Positions 42,289 to 51,368 of a DNA stretch of 64,000 bases are shown in pieces; positions within the stretch are counted from its first letter, which is position 1; each line of letters begins with the position of its first letter. The position numbers and the translations under genes were made by a program. The notes beneath the pieces are model-generated. The model ran no database searches and was not told the DNA's origin. It saw nothing but the letters and a program-made list of their open reading frames with translations. Source of the stretch: Flagellimonas oceanensis (GTDB taxonomy: Bacteria > Bacteroidota > Bacteroidia > Flavobacteriales > Flavobacteriaceae); NCBI RefSeq assembly GCF_003992595.1, contig NZ_RZNA01000022.1:1-64000 (forward strand). Reading direction: 5' to 3'.

Positions 42289-42621
42289 ATGAATTCACTC
42301 AGAAACAAAGTTCAATTAATCGGTAATCTAGGGAACGATCCAGAAATCATCATGTTGGAAAATGGGACCAAACTGGCCAAGTTTTCCATAGCCACCAATG
42401 AATCATACAAAAACGCCAAAGGAGAAAAGGTAACGGATACGCAGTGGCATAATATCGTAGCTTGGGGCAAATTGGCTGAAATAACCGAGGGTTTCCTCTC
42501 CAAAGGCAAGGAAGTCATGATTGAGGGCAAACTCATGAACCGCTCCTATGAAACCAACGAAGGAGAAAAAAGATACATTACCGAGATAAAATGCAACGAA
42601 TTGCTGATGCTTGGCAAGTAA
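42289..42621 (+). CDS. ssb: Single-stranded DNA-binding protein (short form)
   Basis: A 110-aa OB-fold protein. MNSLRNKVQLIGNLGNDPEI is the canonical SSB N-terminus, followed by TKLAKFSIATNESYKN, TQWHNIVAWGKLAEI and FLSKGKEVMIEGKLMNRSYE. It lacks the long disordered tail and the acidic DDDIPF tip of replicative SSBs, so it is probably a paralogue rather than the main cellular SSB; a second ssb is expected elsewhere. ATG at 42289 is chosen from the conserved N-terminus; the frame is open upstream to 42160. An intrinsic terminator follows at 42643. Confidence 0.93.
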   Translation: MNSLRNKVQLIGNLGNDPEIIMLENGTKLAKFSIATNESYKNAKGEKVTDTQWHNIVAWGKLAEITEGFLSKGKEVMIEGKLMNRSYETNEGEKRYITEIKCNELLMLGK

Positions 42622-42642
42622 GTTGACGAGATTAATTACGAC

Positions 42643-42669
42643 AAAAAGGGGGTAATGTCCCCTTTTTTT
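42643..42669 (+). terminator. Intrinsic terminator after ssb
   Basis: Stem AAAAAGGGG (42643-42651) / CCCCTTTTT (42659-42667) with a 7-base loop, and T run continuing to 42669. It begins 22 bp after the ssb stop codon. Confidence 0.85.
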
Positions 42670-42764
42670 GTTTTTTGGATTAGGGTAAATGCATTTTCGG
42701 TTGTTAGATAACCAAACGCCAGAACTTTAGTACATGAACAACGTATTGATTAAAACTCACACAA

Positions 42765-43166
42765 ATGAGATTAAAAGCTCAGCTTACAGTTCTATTTACT
42801 TTGGCGTTGGCGGCCTCCGCCTCGGCTCAGGACAACCTGCCTTTTTATGAAGAACAAGCTCGAAAAGATGCCCAGCGCGAACAGTCTTCAACCTTTTCCA
42901 GTTTAGAGGACGAAAAAGACTTTTGGTACGACCAGGTTCGGTATGAAAAAGAATTAAAAAAGCAGCATAGCACTGCATATAGGGCCTATATGGAAGCAAA
43001 AAGGATTGCATATTCCAAGCATGCCGAAGAATGTAAAAATGACTGCACCCATAGTGACTATTACTATCAGCAAGCTAGTTTTTACTTTACAGATAAGAAT
43101 GATGAAATCTTCCCTAAGGAAGCTATTGATGGAATAGTCCAAGTGGCTTCCCCACGAATTTTTTAA
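42765..43166 (+). CDS. Small secreted protein of unknown function
   Basis: A 133-aa protein with signal peptide MRLKAQLTVLFTLALAASAS ending AQ. The mature part is charged and helical (FYEEQARKDAQREQSSTF, DEKDFWYDQVRYEKELKKQH, AYMEAKRIAYSKHAEECKND), with two Cys (ECKNDC) that could bridge. No known family. It is flanked by terminators on both sides (42643 and 43191), so it is transcribed alone. Confidence 0.8.
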   Translation: MRLKAQLTVLFTLALAASASAQDNLPFYEEQARKDAQREQSSTFSSLEDEKDFWYDQVRYEKELKKQHSTAYRAYMEAKRIAYSKHAEECKNDCTHSDYYYQQASFYFTDKNDEIFPKEAIDGIVQVASPRIF

Positions 43167-43190
43167 ATGTGCATTTTAGTTGGTTAATTG

Positions 43191-43219
43191 AAAAGCGCCC
43201 CGATTTTGGGGCGCCTTTT
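43191..43219. terminator. Bidirectional intrinsic terminator
   Basis: Stem GCGCCCC (43195-43201) / GGGGCGC (43208-43214) with a 6-base loop, flanked by AAAA on the left and TTTT (after one C) on the right. It serves both convergent genes: the small secreted protein (+) and the M28 peptidase (-). Confidence 0.85.
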
Positions 43220-43244
43220 CTATTATGTTAAGTAAGTTTCTCCA

Positions 43245-44798
43245 TTAATTCTGACCACCATCACGTTCTGGAGAACGGGGTGTGGGCCATTCCAATTGTT
43301 CGCCTGTTCTGCCGCTTATGGGCAGTACAGCTTTTTCTCTGGATGTTTTTTCGGGATGCTCACTGGCCATGTAAGCCAGAATAGCTGTTAGAATCGCATT
43401 GTTCCGAACATCATCAAAAACGATTTTATCGTACGTGTCCCTGTTGGTGTGCCACGTATAGTTCCAGTAAGACCAGCTTAGGGAGCTCAAACTGAAAGCA
43501 GGGGCTCCAGCCGCTTGGAAAGAAGCATAATCCGATCCGCCTCGTGCAGGAGTTCCGGGAAAAGTCGTTTCGATTTCATCAGTGATTTCCCTTGGCACTT
43601 CGTGCAACCATTTTCCGAGATAATCATAGGAATCCAAAAATCCACCACCCGAAATACGGACCACTCTACCGGTTCCATTATCTTGGTTGAAAACAGCTTG
43701 TACGCCGTCAACGATTTCAGGGTTGTCCTCAACAAAGGCCCTGGATCCGTTCAACCCTTGTTCCTCACTTCCCCAATGTCCCACAAGGATGGTACGTTTT
43801 GGGTTGGGATAGGCTTTTTTCAAAATGCGCATGGCCTCCATCATGACCAAAGTTCCCGTTCCATTGTCCGTAGCTCCTGTTCCTCCGTCCCAAGAATCAA
43901 AATGTGCGGATAGGATAACGTATTCATCAGGTTTTTCGGAACCTTTAATTTCAGCGATGGTGTTGAATGTAGGTACCTTGCCCATTTCTTTGGATTCAGC
44001 TACGACATGAAGCTCTGGCTTTTGCCCTGATTCCACCAATCGATACAACATTCCATAGTCTTCCAGTTCCAAATCCACAGTTGGGATTTCCTTGGTATAG
44101 GCACCGAAGATTTTGTTCACACCAAATCCTCTGGACCAATAAGAGGCAACGATGCCAACTGCTCCTGCTTCTTCGAGGGCAATAGGAAGACTACGTCTGT
44201 TCAATCCAGTGTTTCGTATGTTTTGGTTCCAAGCATCATTTTGCTCGTCACGTTCCTTTTTCATTTTTTCAAAGGACTTTTCCGTAGCGAACTCTTCCCA
44301 ATTATAATCAGGCCTTCCTGTGGGTTGTGGCATGGAAATCATGACCAGTTTACCTTTTACGTTAGGCAACCAGTTCACAAATTCCAAAGAGTCGGATACG
44401 GTCGGTAAAACCACCAACTCGGCAGTGACCCCTTTTTTTGAAGTGCTGGGACTCCAGGCCAATTGGGTACCCCTTAGGCTCTGTACCCTGGGGTGTACCA
44501 TATCAATATGGGTAATTCCGCGTTCCCAACCTTTCCATTCGCCCCACTGTTCGTTGCGGGCTGGAATTCCCCAGCTTTCGTACTTGGCAACGGCCCAGTC
44601 ATGGGCGTTTTTCATTTGTGGTGTACCTACCAGTCGGGGTCCAATACCATCCATTAATTGGTGGCCGAGTGTTTCCAGTTGAGAGTTTTGGTTGGCTTCT
44701 TCAATGATTGCTTCAATCACTGCATCCTTGTCCTGTGCCAGCAAAGAGATACTGGAAGCCAGAAAAAGTGTAATTAAAAGAGAGGTTTTTTTAATCAT
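43245..44798 (-). CDS. M28 peptidase, carboxypeptidase Q-like
   Basis: A 517-aa exported metallopeptidase with signal peptide MIKKTSLLITLFLASSISLL ending AQ. A PA-like insert (about 110-270) lies before the catalytic core. Zinc ligands are visible in LSAHFDSWDGGTGATDNGTG (His, Asp), GSEEQGLNGS (Glu), NQDNGTGR (Asp) and WHTNRDTYD (His). This pattern matches M28 peptidases of the plasma glutamate carboxypeptidase/CPQ group. ATG at 44798 is chosen because it starts the signal peptide; the frame upstream to 44921 overlaps the small Lys/Cys protein gene. It acts in the periplasm or outside; substrate unknown. Confidence 0.9.
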   Translation of the reverse strand: MIKKTSLLITLFLASSISLLAQDKDAVIEAIIEEANQNSQLETLGHQLMDGIGPRLVGTPQMKNAHDWAVAKYESWGIPARNEQWGEWKGWERGITHIDMVHPRVQSLRGTQLAWSPSTSKKGVTAELVVLPTVSDSLEFVNWLPNVKGKLVMISMPQPTGRPDYNWEEFATEKSFEKMKKERDEQNDAWNQNIRNTGLNRRSLPIALEEAGAVGIVASYWSRGFGVNKIFGAYTKEIPTVDLELEDYGMLYRLVESGQKPELHVVAESKEMGKVPTFNTIAEIKGSEKPDEYVILSAHFDSWDGGTGATDNGTGTLVMMEAMRILKKAYPNPKRTILVGHWGSEEQGLNGSRAFVEDNPEIVDGVQAVFNQDNGTGRVVRISGGGFLDSYDYLGKWLHEVPREITDEIETTFPGTPARGGSDYASFQAAGAPAFSLSSLSWSYWNYTWHTNRDTYDKIVFDDVRNNAILTAILAYMASEHPEKTSREKAVLPISGRTGEQLEWPTPRSPERDGGQN

Positions 44799-44884
44799 GG
44801 TTAAATTAGTTTGCCCTAAAAATAGTACAAATAAAGGAACCATGCTTGGTAAAGACCATAAATAAAGGGATATGCGAAGGTGTC

Positions 44885-45046
44885 TTACGCTACTTTTTTG
44901 AGAAGATCGAAGCAAGGACATTTTTTACAGCGCTTACTTTCACTTTTCTTGTATTTTTTGCAGCACTTGGATTTTACTTTACCAGTTGGCGGCAATTCTC
45001 GAAGCTTTGCCTTTTTGAGTTTCTTTTTGTCCTTTTTCTTTCCCAT
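44885..45046 (-). CDS. 53-aa Lys/Cys-rich small protein
   Basis: A short frame on the minus strand: MGKKKDKKKLKKAKLRELPP, then a Cys cluster with CC (residues 28-29), Cys40, Cys43 and Cys45 in SKRCKKCPCFD, ending LLKKVA. Codon use is normal, with AAA/AAG lysines. The spacing CC-x10-C-x2-C-x-C suggests metal binding, and the Lys-rich N-terminus suggests nucleic-acid contact (inference). I believe similar short K/C-rich proteins exist in other Flavobacteriaceae, but this needs a search. It lies 86 bp upstream of the M28 peptidase start on the same strand. Confidence 0.68.
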   Translation of the reverse strand: MGKKKDKKKLKKAKLRELPPTGKVKSKCCKKYKKSESKRCKKCPCFDLLKKVA

Positions 45047-45127
45047 GGATAGAAGTGAAATAGGGGACGAAAATAATTATTTTAAATCAATCTAAATAAT
45101 ATTTAACACAATCGAGGCACCAAATCA

Positions 45128-45970
45128 TTAAAAATGAAGGGAAACGCCCAAAGTGTTCGGTCCAAAGGAAAGATTCCAACTTACATTTTTAGGCTTTTGA
45201 TCATTGTACTTTTCGTCGTATTTGGAATCCAGATATTTATCGATTGATTCCACAATGAAGATGCTGAGTACAGTACTGAAAGCCACATCGGAAACCCAAT
45301 GAAAATCATCCATCACACGTACAAGTCCCGGAATCATCCCGATAGTGTAAAGACCGCCCTTCACCCAAGGATTCTTGAACTGCTTGGCAATTGCATAGGC
45401 ATTACTGAAAGCCAACATGGCGTGGCCCGATGGGAATGAGTCGTAATCGTAGACCCGATCTAAGTGCAATGGATCAAAGGTCGCGGAACCAGCTCCGCTT
45501 TTGGGCCGGGCCCTACCAATGATACGTTTGCTCACTTGTTGAAGAAAGCCACCTGCCGTAGCTGAAGAGATCAAAAGCACACCGGTTCGTCTCAGCTTTT
45601 CATTTTTGGTAAACAAGCCTGCAAGGTAAACCCCACCGGTCAGCATGTAATTGTTTTCAGGACTCCCGTACTCATGACCGTAGTCCATGATGACATCCGG
45701 TATATCCTGATCGAAGCCGTTTTTCCATCTATTGAACTCATCGTCCACGGTAAAAAGGAGCAAGGTTCCCCCCGTTAAATAGCCAAAATTGGCCCAATCG
45801 TTCCCTTTCCAATGGAACGGGCGTGAATAGGAGTATCCCACTCCCCCGAACATATTCCCCACATCGTAGGTAAAGTTGTTCCAAAGGTTTTTCTCTTTTT
45901 TGGGTTGTAATTCTTGACCTGTCATACTAATGGTCACTAAAATAAAAGCGAGGTATCTAAAAAATCTCAT
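45128..45970 (-). CDS. PAP2-superfamily phosphatase
   Basis: A 280-aa membrane or exported protein with an N-terminal hydrophobic segment (MRFFRYLAFILVTISMTG). The three phosphatase motifs are intact: KRIIGRARP (K-x6-RP), PSGHA with the catalytic His, and RVMDDFHWVSD (R-x5-H-x3-D). PAP2 enzymes dephosphorylate lipid phosphates such as undecaprenyl pyrophosphate or phosphatidic acid. ATG at 45970 is preferred; a start at 45985 would add five residues. It follows the HDAC-like gene by 30 bp and probably belongs to the Tex-HDAC-PAP2 operon. Confidence 0.88.
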   Translation of the reverse strand: MRFFRYLAFILVTISMTGQELQPKKEKNLWNNFTYDVGNMFGGVGYSYSRPFHWKGNDWANFGYLTGGTLLLFTVDDEFNRWKNGFDQDIPDVIMDYGHEYGSPENNYMLTGGVYLAGLFTKNEKLRRTGVLLISSATAGGFLQQVSKRIIGRARPKSGAGSATFDPLHLDRVYDYDSFPSGHAMLAFSNAYAIAKQFKNPWVKGGLYTIGMIPGLVRVMDDFHWVSDVAFSTVLSIFIVESIDKYLDSKYDEKYNDQKPKNVSWNLSFGPNTLGVSLHF

Positions 45971-46000
45971 GAGGCTATAAAACAAAAGTAGTCGGCAAAA

Positions 46001-46903
46001 TTAGGCATAAATATCTTCTGCCAAGCGAAAAGTGTTGGCATGTGCCTCGACAATGATTCTAATCTCGGGCGAATAACCGCCACCCATACTGCATTGCACA
46101 GGGATTTTGGCATCATAACAGCTCTGAAGCACAAAACGGTCACGTTCCTTGCAACCATCCAATGCCATGGATAGGGTGCCCAATTTATCGGTTTCCAGCA
46201 CGTCCACCCCACATAAATAGAAGATAAAATCAGGCTGAACCCGTTCCAGTAATGCTGGCAATGTCTTTTTAAGGATGCTCAGGTATTCTTGATCAGTGGT
46301 GCCTTTTTCCAAAGGAATGTCCAGATCAGAGACTTCCTTTTTAAAAGGATAATTGCCCTTGCCGTGCATGGAAAAGGTAAAAACCGAATGGTCGGTCTCA
46401 AAGATTTCGGCGGTGCCATTGCCTTGATGCACATCTAAATCCACAATCAATATCTTTTTGGCCAATTCATGGTTCAAAAGATACCGGGCACCAATGGCTT
46501 GGTCGTTGAGCATACAAAATGCCTCCCCTCTGTCCGAGTAGGCATGGTGGGTTCCTCCTGCAATGTTCATGGCAATGCCTTGTTCAAGGGCAAAATGACA
46601 ACCTTTAATGGTGCCATCTGCGATGATGCGTTCGCGTTGAACAAGTTCGTCACTTAAAGGAAAACCAATTTTTCTGGCCTCTCTTTTGGACAGTTCCAAA
46701 CTCATCAAATTTTGATAATAGATCTTATCGTGGGCTGCCAAGATATGATGGTCTTCAGGGAATGAGGGTTCAAAAAAATTATCCTCGGTACAGGTGCCCT
46801 CGTAAAGTAATTGCTGTGGCAGCAATTCGTATTTGATCATCGGAAAGCGATGTCCTTCGGGCAATGGGTGTTTGTAAATGGGATGATAGGCTATTTTGAG
46901 CAT
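46001..46903 (-). CDS. Histone deacetylase-family protein
   Basis: A 300-aa cytosolic hydrolase of the HDAC/acetoin-utilisation/acetylpolyamine amidohydrolase family. Markers: YHPIYKHPLPEGHRFPM, the acidic-His region GGTHHAYSDRGEAFCMLND, zinc ligands Asp and His in LIVDLDVHQGNGTAEIF, and the third ligand in LCGVDVLETDKLG. It deacetylates lysine or polyamine substrates. It begins one base after the tex stop codon (Tex ends at 46904), so the two are co-transcribed. Confidence 0.9.
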   Translation of the reverse strand: MLKIAYHPIYKHPLPEGHRFPMIKYELLPQQLLYEGTCTEDNFFEPSFPEDHHILAAHDKIYYQNLMSLELSKREARKIGFPLSDELVQRERIIADGTIKGCHFALEQGIAMNIAGGTHHAYSDRGEAFCMLNDQAIGARYLLNHELAKKILIVDLDVHQGNGTAEIFETDHSVFTFSMHGKGNYPFKKEVSDLDIPLEKGTTDQEYLSILKKTLPALLERVQPDFIFYLCGVDVLETDKLGTLSMALDGCKERDRFVLQSCYDAKIPVQCSMGGGYSPEIRIIVEAHANTFRLAEDIYA

Positions 46904-49036
46904 TTAGGAACCGTGTTTATGCAGTGCCAACTGTATCCGTTTTCGAGCTACATCCACATCCAAAACTTTCACCACAATCTGCTGATGAAGGCTCACGTGT
47001 TCATTGACATCCTTCACAAAAGTATCCGAGAGATTGGAAATATGAATCAATCCACTCTCTTTGATGCCGATATCCACAAAGCAGCCAAAATTGGTAATGT
47101 TATTGACAATGCCAGGTAACAGTTGACCCTGATGCAAATCGGTAATTTCCTTGATGTTCTGGTTAAAGGTGAACACTTTGGCCTTTTCCCGAAGGTCCAA
47201 CCCAGGTTTTTCCAATTCTTTTACAATATCCTCAAGGGTCGGCATTCCAATGGAATCAGTGCAATAGGTTTTTAGGTCGATGCTTTTTAGGGCTGTTTGA
47301 TTCCCAACGATTTCATGGAGGGAAATACCTTGCTCCTTTGCCATTTTTGATACCAGGCCATAACTTTCAGGGTGCACAGCGGAATCATCCAAAGGATTCT
47401 TGCCATTTTTGACGCGCAAAAAACCCGCACTCTGTTCAAAGGCCTTTCCGCCCAAGCGAGGCACATCTTTGATTTCTTCCCTGCTTTTGAAGGCTCCGTT
47501 TTCATTCCGATGACTGACAATATTCTCTGCCAGTTTCGGACCAATGCCCGAGACGTAGCTTAAAAGGGGCACACTTGCCGTGTTTATATTCACGCCGACG
47601 GAGTTTACACAGCTTTCCACCACCGTGTCCAAGGATGTCTTTAATTGGGTCTGGTCCACATCATGCTGGTATTGTCCGACTCCAATGGACTTAGCATCGA
47701 TCTTGACCAATTCGGCCAAAGGATCGGCCAAACGCCGACCAATGGAAACCGCTCCTCTGACCGTAACATCGTAATTGGGGAATTCCTCCCGTGCAATTTT
47801 GGAAGCCGAGTAAATGGATGCCCCTGCTTCACTCACTACAAAAACATCGATATCCTTCTTAAACGGGACACGTTTCACCAATTGTTCTGTTTCGCGTGAT
47901 GCTGTTCCGTTGCCAATGGCAATGGCCTCGATTTTATAGGCATCCACCAAGGAACTCAATTTTTTGATGGCCCCAGAACTATCCCGCTGTGGGGGGTGTG
48001 GATAAATGGTTTCGTTATGTTTAAGATCTCCCTGTTCATCCAAACAGACTACTTTACAGCCAGTTCTATAACCAGGGTCAATGGCCAAAATTCTTTTCTC
48101 CCCCAAGGGGGCACCGAGCAACAATTGCTTTAAATTTTTGGAAAAAACCTGAATGGCGGCAGCATCTGCTTTTTCCTTGGCCGTATTCAGAATTTCCTTC
48201 GACAATGATGGGAACAAGAGTCTTTTGTAGGCATCTGCAATGGCCAGTTCTATTTGTTCTGCACAGGTATTATTGGATTTGATCAAGCGTCTTTCCATGC
48301 TTTGAAGCGCACGTTCATCGTCAATTTCGACTTTAACCCTTATGAAACCTTCCTTTTCCGCTCGCATAATGGCCAAAAAACGGTGCGATGGACAGCGTTT
48401 CAAAGGTTCGCTCCAATCAAAATAGTCACGAAATTTTTGAGCTTTTTCATCCTCTTTTTTGGTTTTGACGACCTTGGTGGTAAACAAGGCGTGCCTTTCC
48501 AACTGACCCCGCAATTGGTTACGGATATCGGTGCGCTCATTGACCCATTCAGAGATAATATGTCGGGCTCCTTCGAGGGCATCATCTTCGTTAATGACAT
48601 CCTTGCTGAGGTATTGGGAAGCAATGTATTCAATCTCATCGCTCCGTTGCGCCATAATGATTTTGGCCAAAGGCTCCAATCCATTCTTGCGTGCGGTCTC
48701 GGCTTTGGTCTTTTTACTTTTCTTGAACGGGAGGTAAAGATCTTCCAAGCTGGTCAGGTCGGTACAATGTGAAAATTTGGCTTCCAGTTCCGGGGTAAGC
48801 GCACCTTGTTCCTTAACAGCTTTGATGATGGCGGCTTTTCGCTTTTCCAATGCCTCGAACTGGTTTTTGAATTCGACAATGGAACCAATCTCGACTTCAT
48901 CCAAATTTCCCGTTAGTTCTTTCCGGTATCTAGAGATAAAGGGAACGGTGCAATCTTGATTTAAAAGAGAAACGGTGTTCTCCACACTTCTCTCCGAAAG
49001 ATTGGTGTGGCTTACGATATAGGGGACAAGTTGCAT
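46904..49036 (-). CDS. tex: Tex family RNA-binding transcription accessory protein
   Basis: A 710-aa protein with the complete Tex architecture. N-terminal helical domain (VSLLNQDCTVPFISRYRKEL, EDLYLPFKKSKKTKAETARK), YqgF-like RNase H fold (ILAIDPGYRTGCKVVCLDEQ, AIAIGNGTASRETEQ), helix-hairpin-helix block (NTASVPLLSYVSGIGPKLAE) and C-terminal S1 domain (LPGIVNNITNFGCFVDIGIK, ESGLIHISNLS). Tex binds nucleic acid and affects transcription and RNA turnover. It is first in the operon with the HDAC-like and PAP2 genes; an inverted repeat element lies just upstream at 49054-49132. Confidence 0.95.
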   Translation of the reverse strand: MQLVPYIVSHTNLSERSVENTVSLLNQDCTVPFISRYRKELTGNLDEVEIGSIVEFKNQFEALEKRKAAIIKAVKEQGALTPELEAKFSHCTDLTSLEDLYLPFKKSKKTKAETARKNGLEPLAKIIMAQRSDEIEYIASQYLSKDVINEDDALEGARHIISEWVNERTDIRNQLRGQLERHALFTTKVVKTKKEDEKAQKFRDYFDWSEPLKRCPSHRFLAIMRAEKEGFIRVKVEIDDERALQSMERRLIKSNNTCAEQIELAIADAYKRLLFPSLSKEILNTAKEKADAAAIQVFSKNLKQLLLGAPLGEKRILAIDPGYRTGCKVVCLDEQGDLKHNETIYPHPPQRDSSGAIKKLSSLVDAYKIEAIAIGNGTASRETEQLVKRVPFKKDIDVFVVSEAGASIYSASKIAREEFPNYDVTVRGAVSIGRRLADPLAELVKIDAKSIGVGQYQHDVDQTQLKTSLDTVVESCVNSVGVNINTASVPLLSYVSGIGPKLAENIVSHRNENGAFKSREEIKDVPRLGGKAFEQSAGFLRVKNGKNPLDDSAVHPESYGLVSKMAKEQGISLHEIVGNQTALKSIDLKTYCTDSIGMPTLEDIVKELEKPGLDLREKAKVFTFNQNIKEITDLHQGQLLPGIVNNITNFGCFVDIGIKESGLIHISNLSDTFVKDVNEHVSLHQQIVVKVLDVDVARKRIQLALHKHGS

Positions 49037-49053
49037 GATATTTGTTTAGTAGT

Positions 49054-49132
49054 TGTCACTTCGAGCGCAGTCGGGAAGTCTTTCCATCCAATTAATTTTT
49101 TAATATGGGTCTCGACTGCACTCGACCTGACA
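49054..49132. repeat. REP-like inverted repeat between metG and tex
   Basis: Left arm at 49054-49076 starts TGTCACTTCGAGCGCAGTCG. The right arm at 49110-49132 is its imperfect reverse complement (read backwards TGTCAGGTCGAGTGCAGTCG). The arms are separated by 33 AT-rich bases. The left arm matches the element at 63294 (TGTCATTTCGAGCGGAGTCG) at all but two of 20 positions, so this is a dispersed family. Confidence 0.82.
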
Positions 49133-49149
49133 GTTTCTTTGGAAATGAA

Positions 49150-51225
49150 TTAATTTATGGTTTCTCCGTTGCTCACACCATCTTCATCAGGATTTACAAA
49201 AACGAGTTTTCCGTCCTTGTTCTCCGTCATCAAGATCATGCCCTGGCTTTCCACACCACGTAGCTTTCTTGGGGCCAAGTTGGCAACAACGGTTACCTTT
49301 TTGCCCACAATATCCTCAGGTTTAAAACTGTTCGCAATACCCGATACAATGGTTCGTGTGTCCAATCCCGTATCCACTTTCAATACCAAAAGCTTATTGG
49401 CCTTGGGCATTTTTTCGGCTTCTATGATGGTTCCCACACGCATATCCAATTTGGAGAAATCATCAAAGGTAATAGTGTCTTTTTGTGGAATTACTTCTTT
49501 GTCCATTTGGGCATTTGCTTTTTTGGTGGCTTCCAATTTGTCGAGTTGTTGTTGAATTTCCTTGTCCTCGATTTTTCTAAAGAGCAATTCGCTTTTGTTG
49601 ATGGTGTGTCCTGCCGGAAGTAAAGCTTCTGCCGTGGCAACGCCATCCCAGTCGGTTTCTACAGCGCTTGAACCTAGATTTAAGATTTTCTTCAATTTTT
49701 CTGAAGTAAACGGTAAAAAGGGCTCACTCAAAACCGCTAATCCCGTCGCGATCTGAAGTGCGACGTACATGATGGTCTTTACCTTCTCCTCGTCCGTTTT
49801 AATGAGCTTCCATGGCTCTTGATCCGCCAAATATTTGTTGCCCAATCGTGCCAAGTTCATCAATTGCTGGCTCGCCTCACGGAAACGGTAACGCTCCAAG
49901 GATTTGGATAGGGTATTTGGGAATTCCCTTAAGGCTTCCAAGGCTTCTTTATCAAAAGCTGTAAGTTCAGCGGGTGCCGGTACTTCGCCTCCATAGTATT
50001 TATGTGTCAAAACAGCCACTCGGTTCACGAAGTTCCCGAAAATTGCAACCAGTTCGTTGTTGTTCCTAGATTGAAAATCCTTCCAAGTAAAATCATTGTC
50101 CTTGGTCTCGGGCGCATTTGCGGTCAACGCATAACGGAGCACATCTTGCATGTCTGGAAATTCCTCCAAATATTCGTGCAACCAAACCGCCCAGTTTTTG
50201 GAGGTGGAAAGTTTGTTCCCCTCTAAGTTCAGAAATTCGTTGGCAGGCACGTTGTCCGGTAAAATGTAATCACCATTGGCCTCCAACATACTCGGGAAGA
50301 TGATACAGTGGAACACAATGTTGTCCTTGCCGATAAAGTGTACCAGTTTTGTATCCTTGTCCTTCCAATAAGGTTCCCAGTCCTTTCCCTCACGTTCAGC
50401 CCATTCCTTTGTTGAGGAAATGTAGCCAATGGGCGCATCGAACCAAACGTACAATACTTTTCCTTCGCCTCCTTCTACGGGAACGGGAATCCCCCAATCC
50501 AAGTCACGGGTTACGGCGCGCGGTTTCAGCCCTTCATCTATCCACGATTTACATTGTCCGTACACATTGGGTTTCCAATCGGCTTTGTGCTCTTCGAGAA
50601 TCCATTTTTTCAGGAAGCTCTCGTATCGGTCCAATGGCAAAAACCAATGTTTGGTCTTTTTCAAAGATGGAACGGTTCCGGTTATGGTGGACTTTGGATT
50701 GATAAGGTCAGTGGCATTCAGCGAGGACCCACAGTTTTCACATTGGTCGCCGTAGGCTTCTTCGTGACCACATTTGGGACATGTCCCGATAACGAATCGG
50801 TCCGCCAAAAACTGTTTGGCCTCATCATCATATAATTGTTCGGTCTCCTCTTCGATGAAGTCCCCTTGCTCGTACATTTTTTTGAAAAATTCCGAAGCGG
50901 TCTCATGGTGGACCTCTGCCGAAGTTCTAGAGTAGTTGTCAAAAGAAACACCAAAGTCAACAAACGATTTTTTGATGATGCTGTGGTACTTGTCTATGAT
51001 TTCTTTTGGGGTAACGCCTTCTTTTTTGGCCTTCATGGAGATGGCCACACCATGCTCGTCACTGCCACACACAAAGGCAACATCGTTGCCCTTTAATCGT
51101 AAGTAACGGGAATAAATATCGGCAGGGACATATACGCCGGCCAAGTGGCCAATATGGATTGGGCCATTGGTGTAGGGCAATGCCGCGGTAATGGTATATC
51201 TAGAAGGAGATGTATTTTGAGCCAT
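49150..51225 (-). CDS. metG: Methionine--tRNA ligase
   Basis: A 691-aa class I synthetase. HIGH motif at residues 24-27 ([10 protein letters not shown]), zinc-binding knuckle with CPKC and CENC (about 149-165), KMSKS variant KLSTS in [13 protein letters not shown], anticodon-binding helices (about 390-560) and a C-terminal EMAP/Trbp111-like tRNA-binding domain (about 585-691, [17 protein letters not shown]). It charges initiator and elongator tRNA-Met. A TATTTTTG promoter element lies 19-26 bp upstream. Confidence 0.97.
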   Translation of the reverse strand: MAQNTSPSRYTITAALPYTNGPIHIGHLAGVYVPADIYSRYLRLKGNDVAFVCGSDEHGVAISMKAKKEGVTPKEIIDKYHSIIKKSFVDFGVSFDNYSRTSAEVHHETASEFFKKMYEQGDFIEEETEQLYDDEAKQFLADRFVIGTCPKCGHEEAYGDQCENCGSSLNATDLINPKSTITGTVPSLKKTKHWFLPLDRYESFLKKWILEEHKADWKPNVYGQCKSWIDEGLKPRAVTRDLDWGIPVPVEGGEGKVLYVWFDAPIGYISSTKEWAEREGKDWEPYWKDKDTKLVHFIGKDNIVFHCIIFPSMLEANGDYILPDNVPANEFLNLEGNKLSTSKNWAVWLHEYLEEFPDMQDVLRYALTANAPETKDNDFTWKDFQSRNNNELVAIFGNFVNRVAVLTHKYYGGEVPAPAELTAFDKEALEALREFPNTLSKSLERYRFREASQQLMNLARLGNKYLADQEPWKLIKTDEEKVKTIMYVALQIATGLAVLSEPFLPFTSEKLKKILNLGSSAVETDWDGVATAEALLPAGHTINKSELLFRKIEDKEIQQQLDKLEATKKANAQMDKEVIPQKDTITFDDFSKLDMRVGTIIEAEKMPKANKLLVLKVDTGLDTRTIVSGIANSFKPEDIVGKKVTVVANLAPRKLRGVESQGMILMTENKDGKLVFVNPDEDGVSNGETIN

Positions 51226-51243
51226 TTAAATCTAATTAGGCCC

Positions 51244-51251
51244 CAAAAATA
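51244..51251 (-). promoter_or_regulatory. -7 element TATTTTTG for metG
   Basis: Exact TAnnTTTG on the minus strand, 19 bp upstream of ATG 51225. The -33 region is T-rich without an exact TTTG. Confidence 0.55.
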
Positions 51252-51280
51252 CTGATTTTAACGGGATACACATAAAAAAC

Positions 51281-51336
51281 GAAACCCTCGAAAATGCGAC
51301 CCGATTTGGGGTGTGGGGTACATTGTCGAAGGGTTC
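51281..51336 (-). terminator. Probable terminator after the DUF1501 gene
   Basis: Arms GAAACCCTCGA (51281-51291) and TCGAAGGGTTC (51326-51336) pair with a bulge around a long loop. On the minus strand the hairpin is followed by TTTTTT (51274-51279, after a G). It is 33 bp past the DUF1501 stop codon. The long loop makes this less certain. Confidence 0.45.
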
Positions 51337-51368
51337 CGAAAAATGAATTGAAATGTGTACTGTTTTCT

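Noticed and set aside
44846..45095. Plus-strand hydrophobic frames over the small Lys/Cys protein
   Set aside because: They are the complement of Lys-rich codons (Phe/Leu-rich) and have no start signal; the minus-strand frame is more protein-like.
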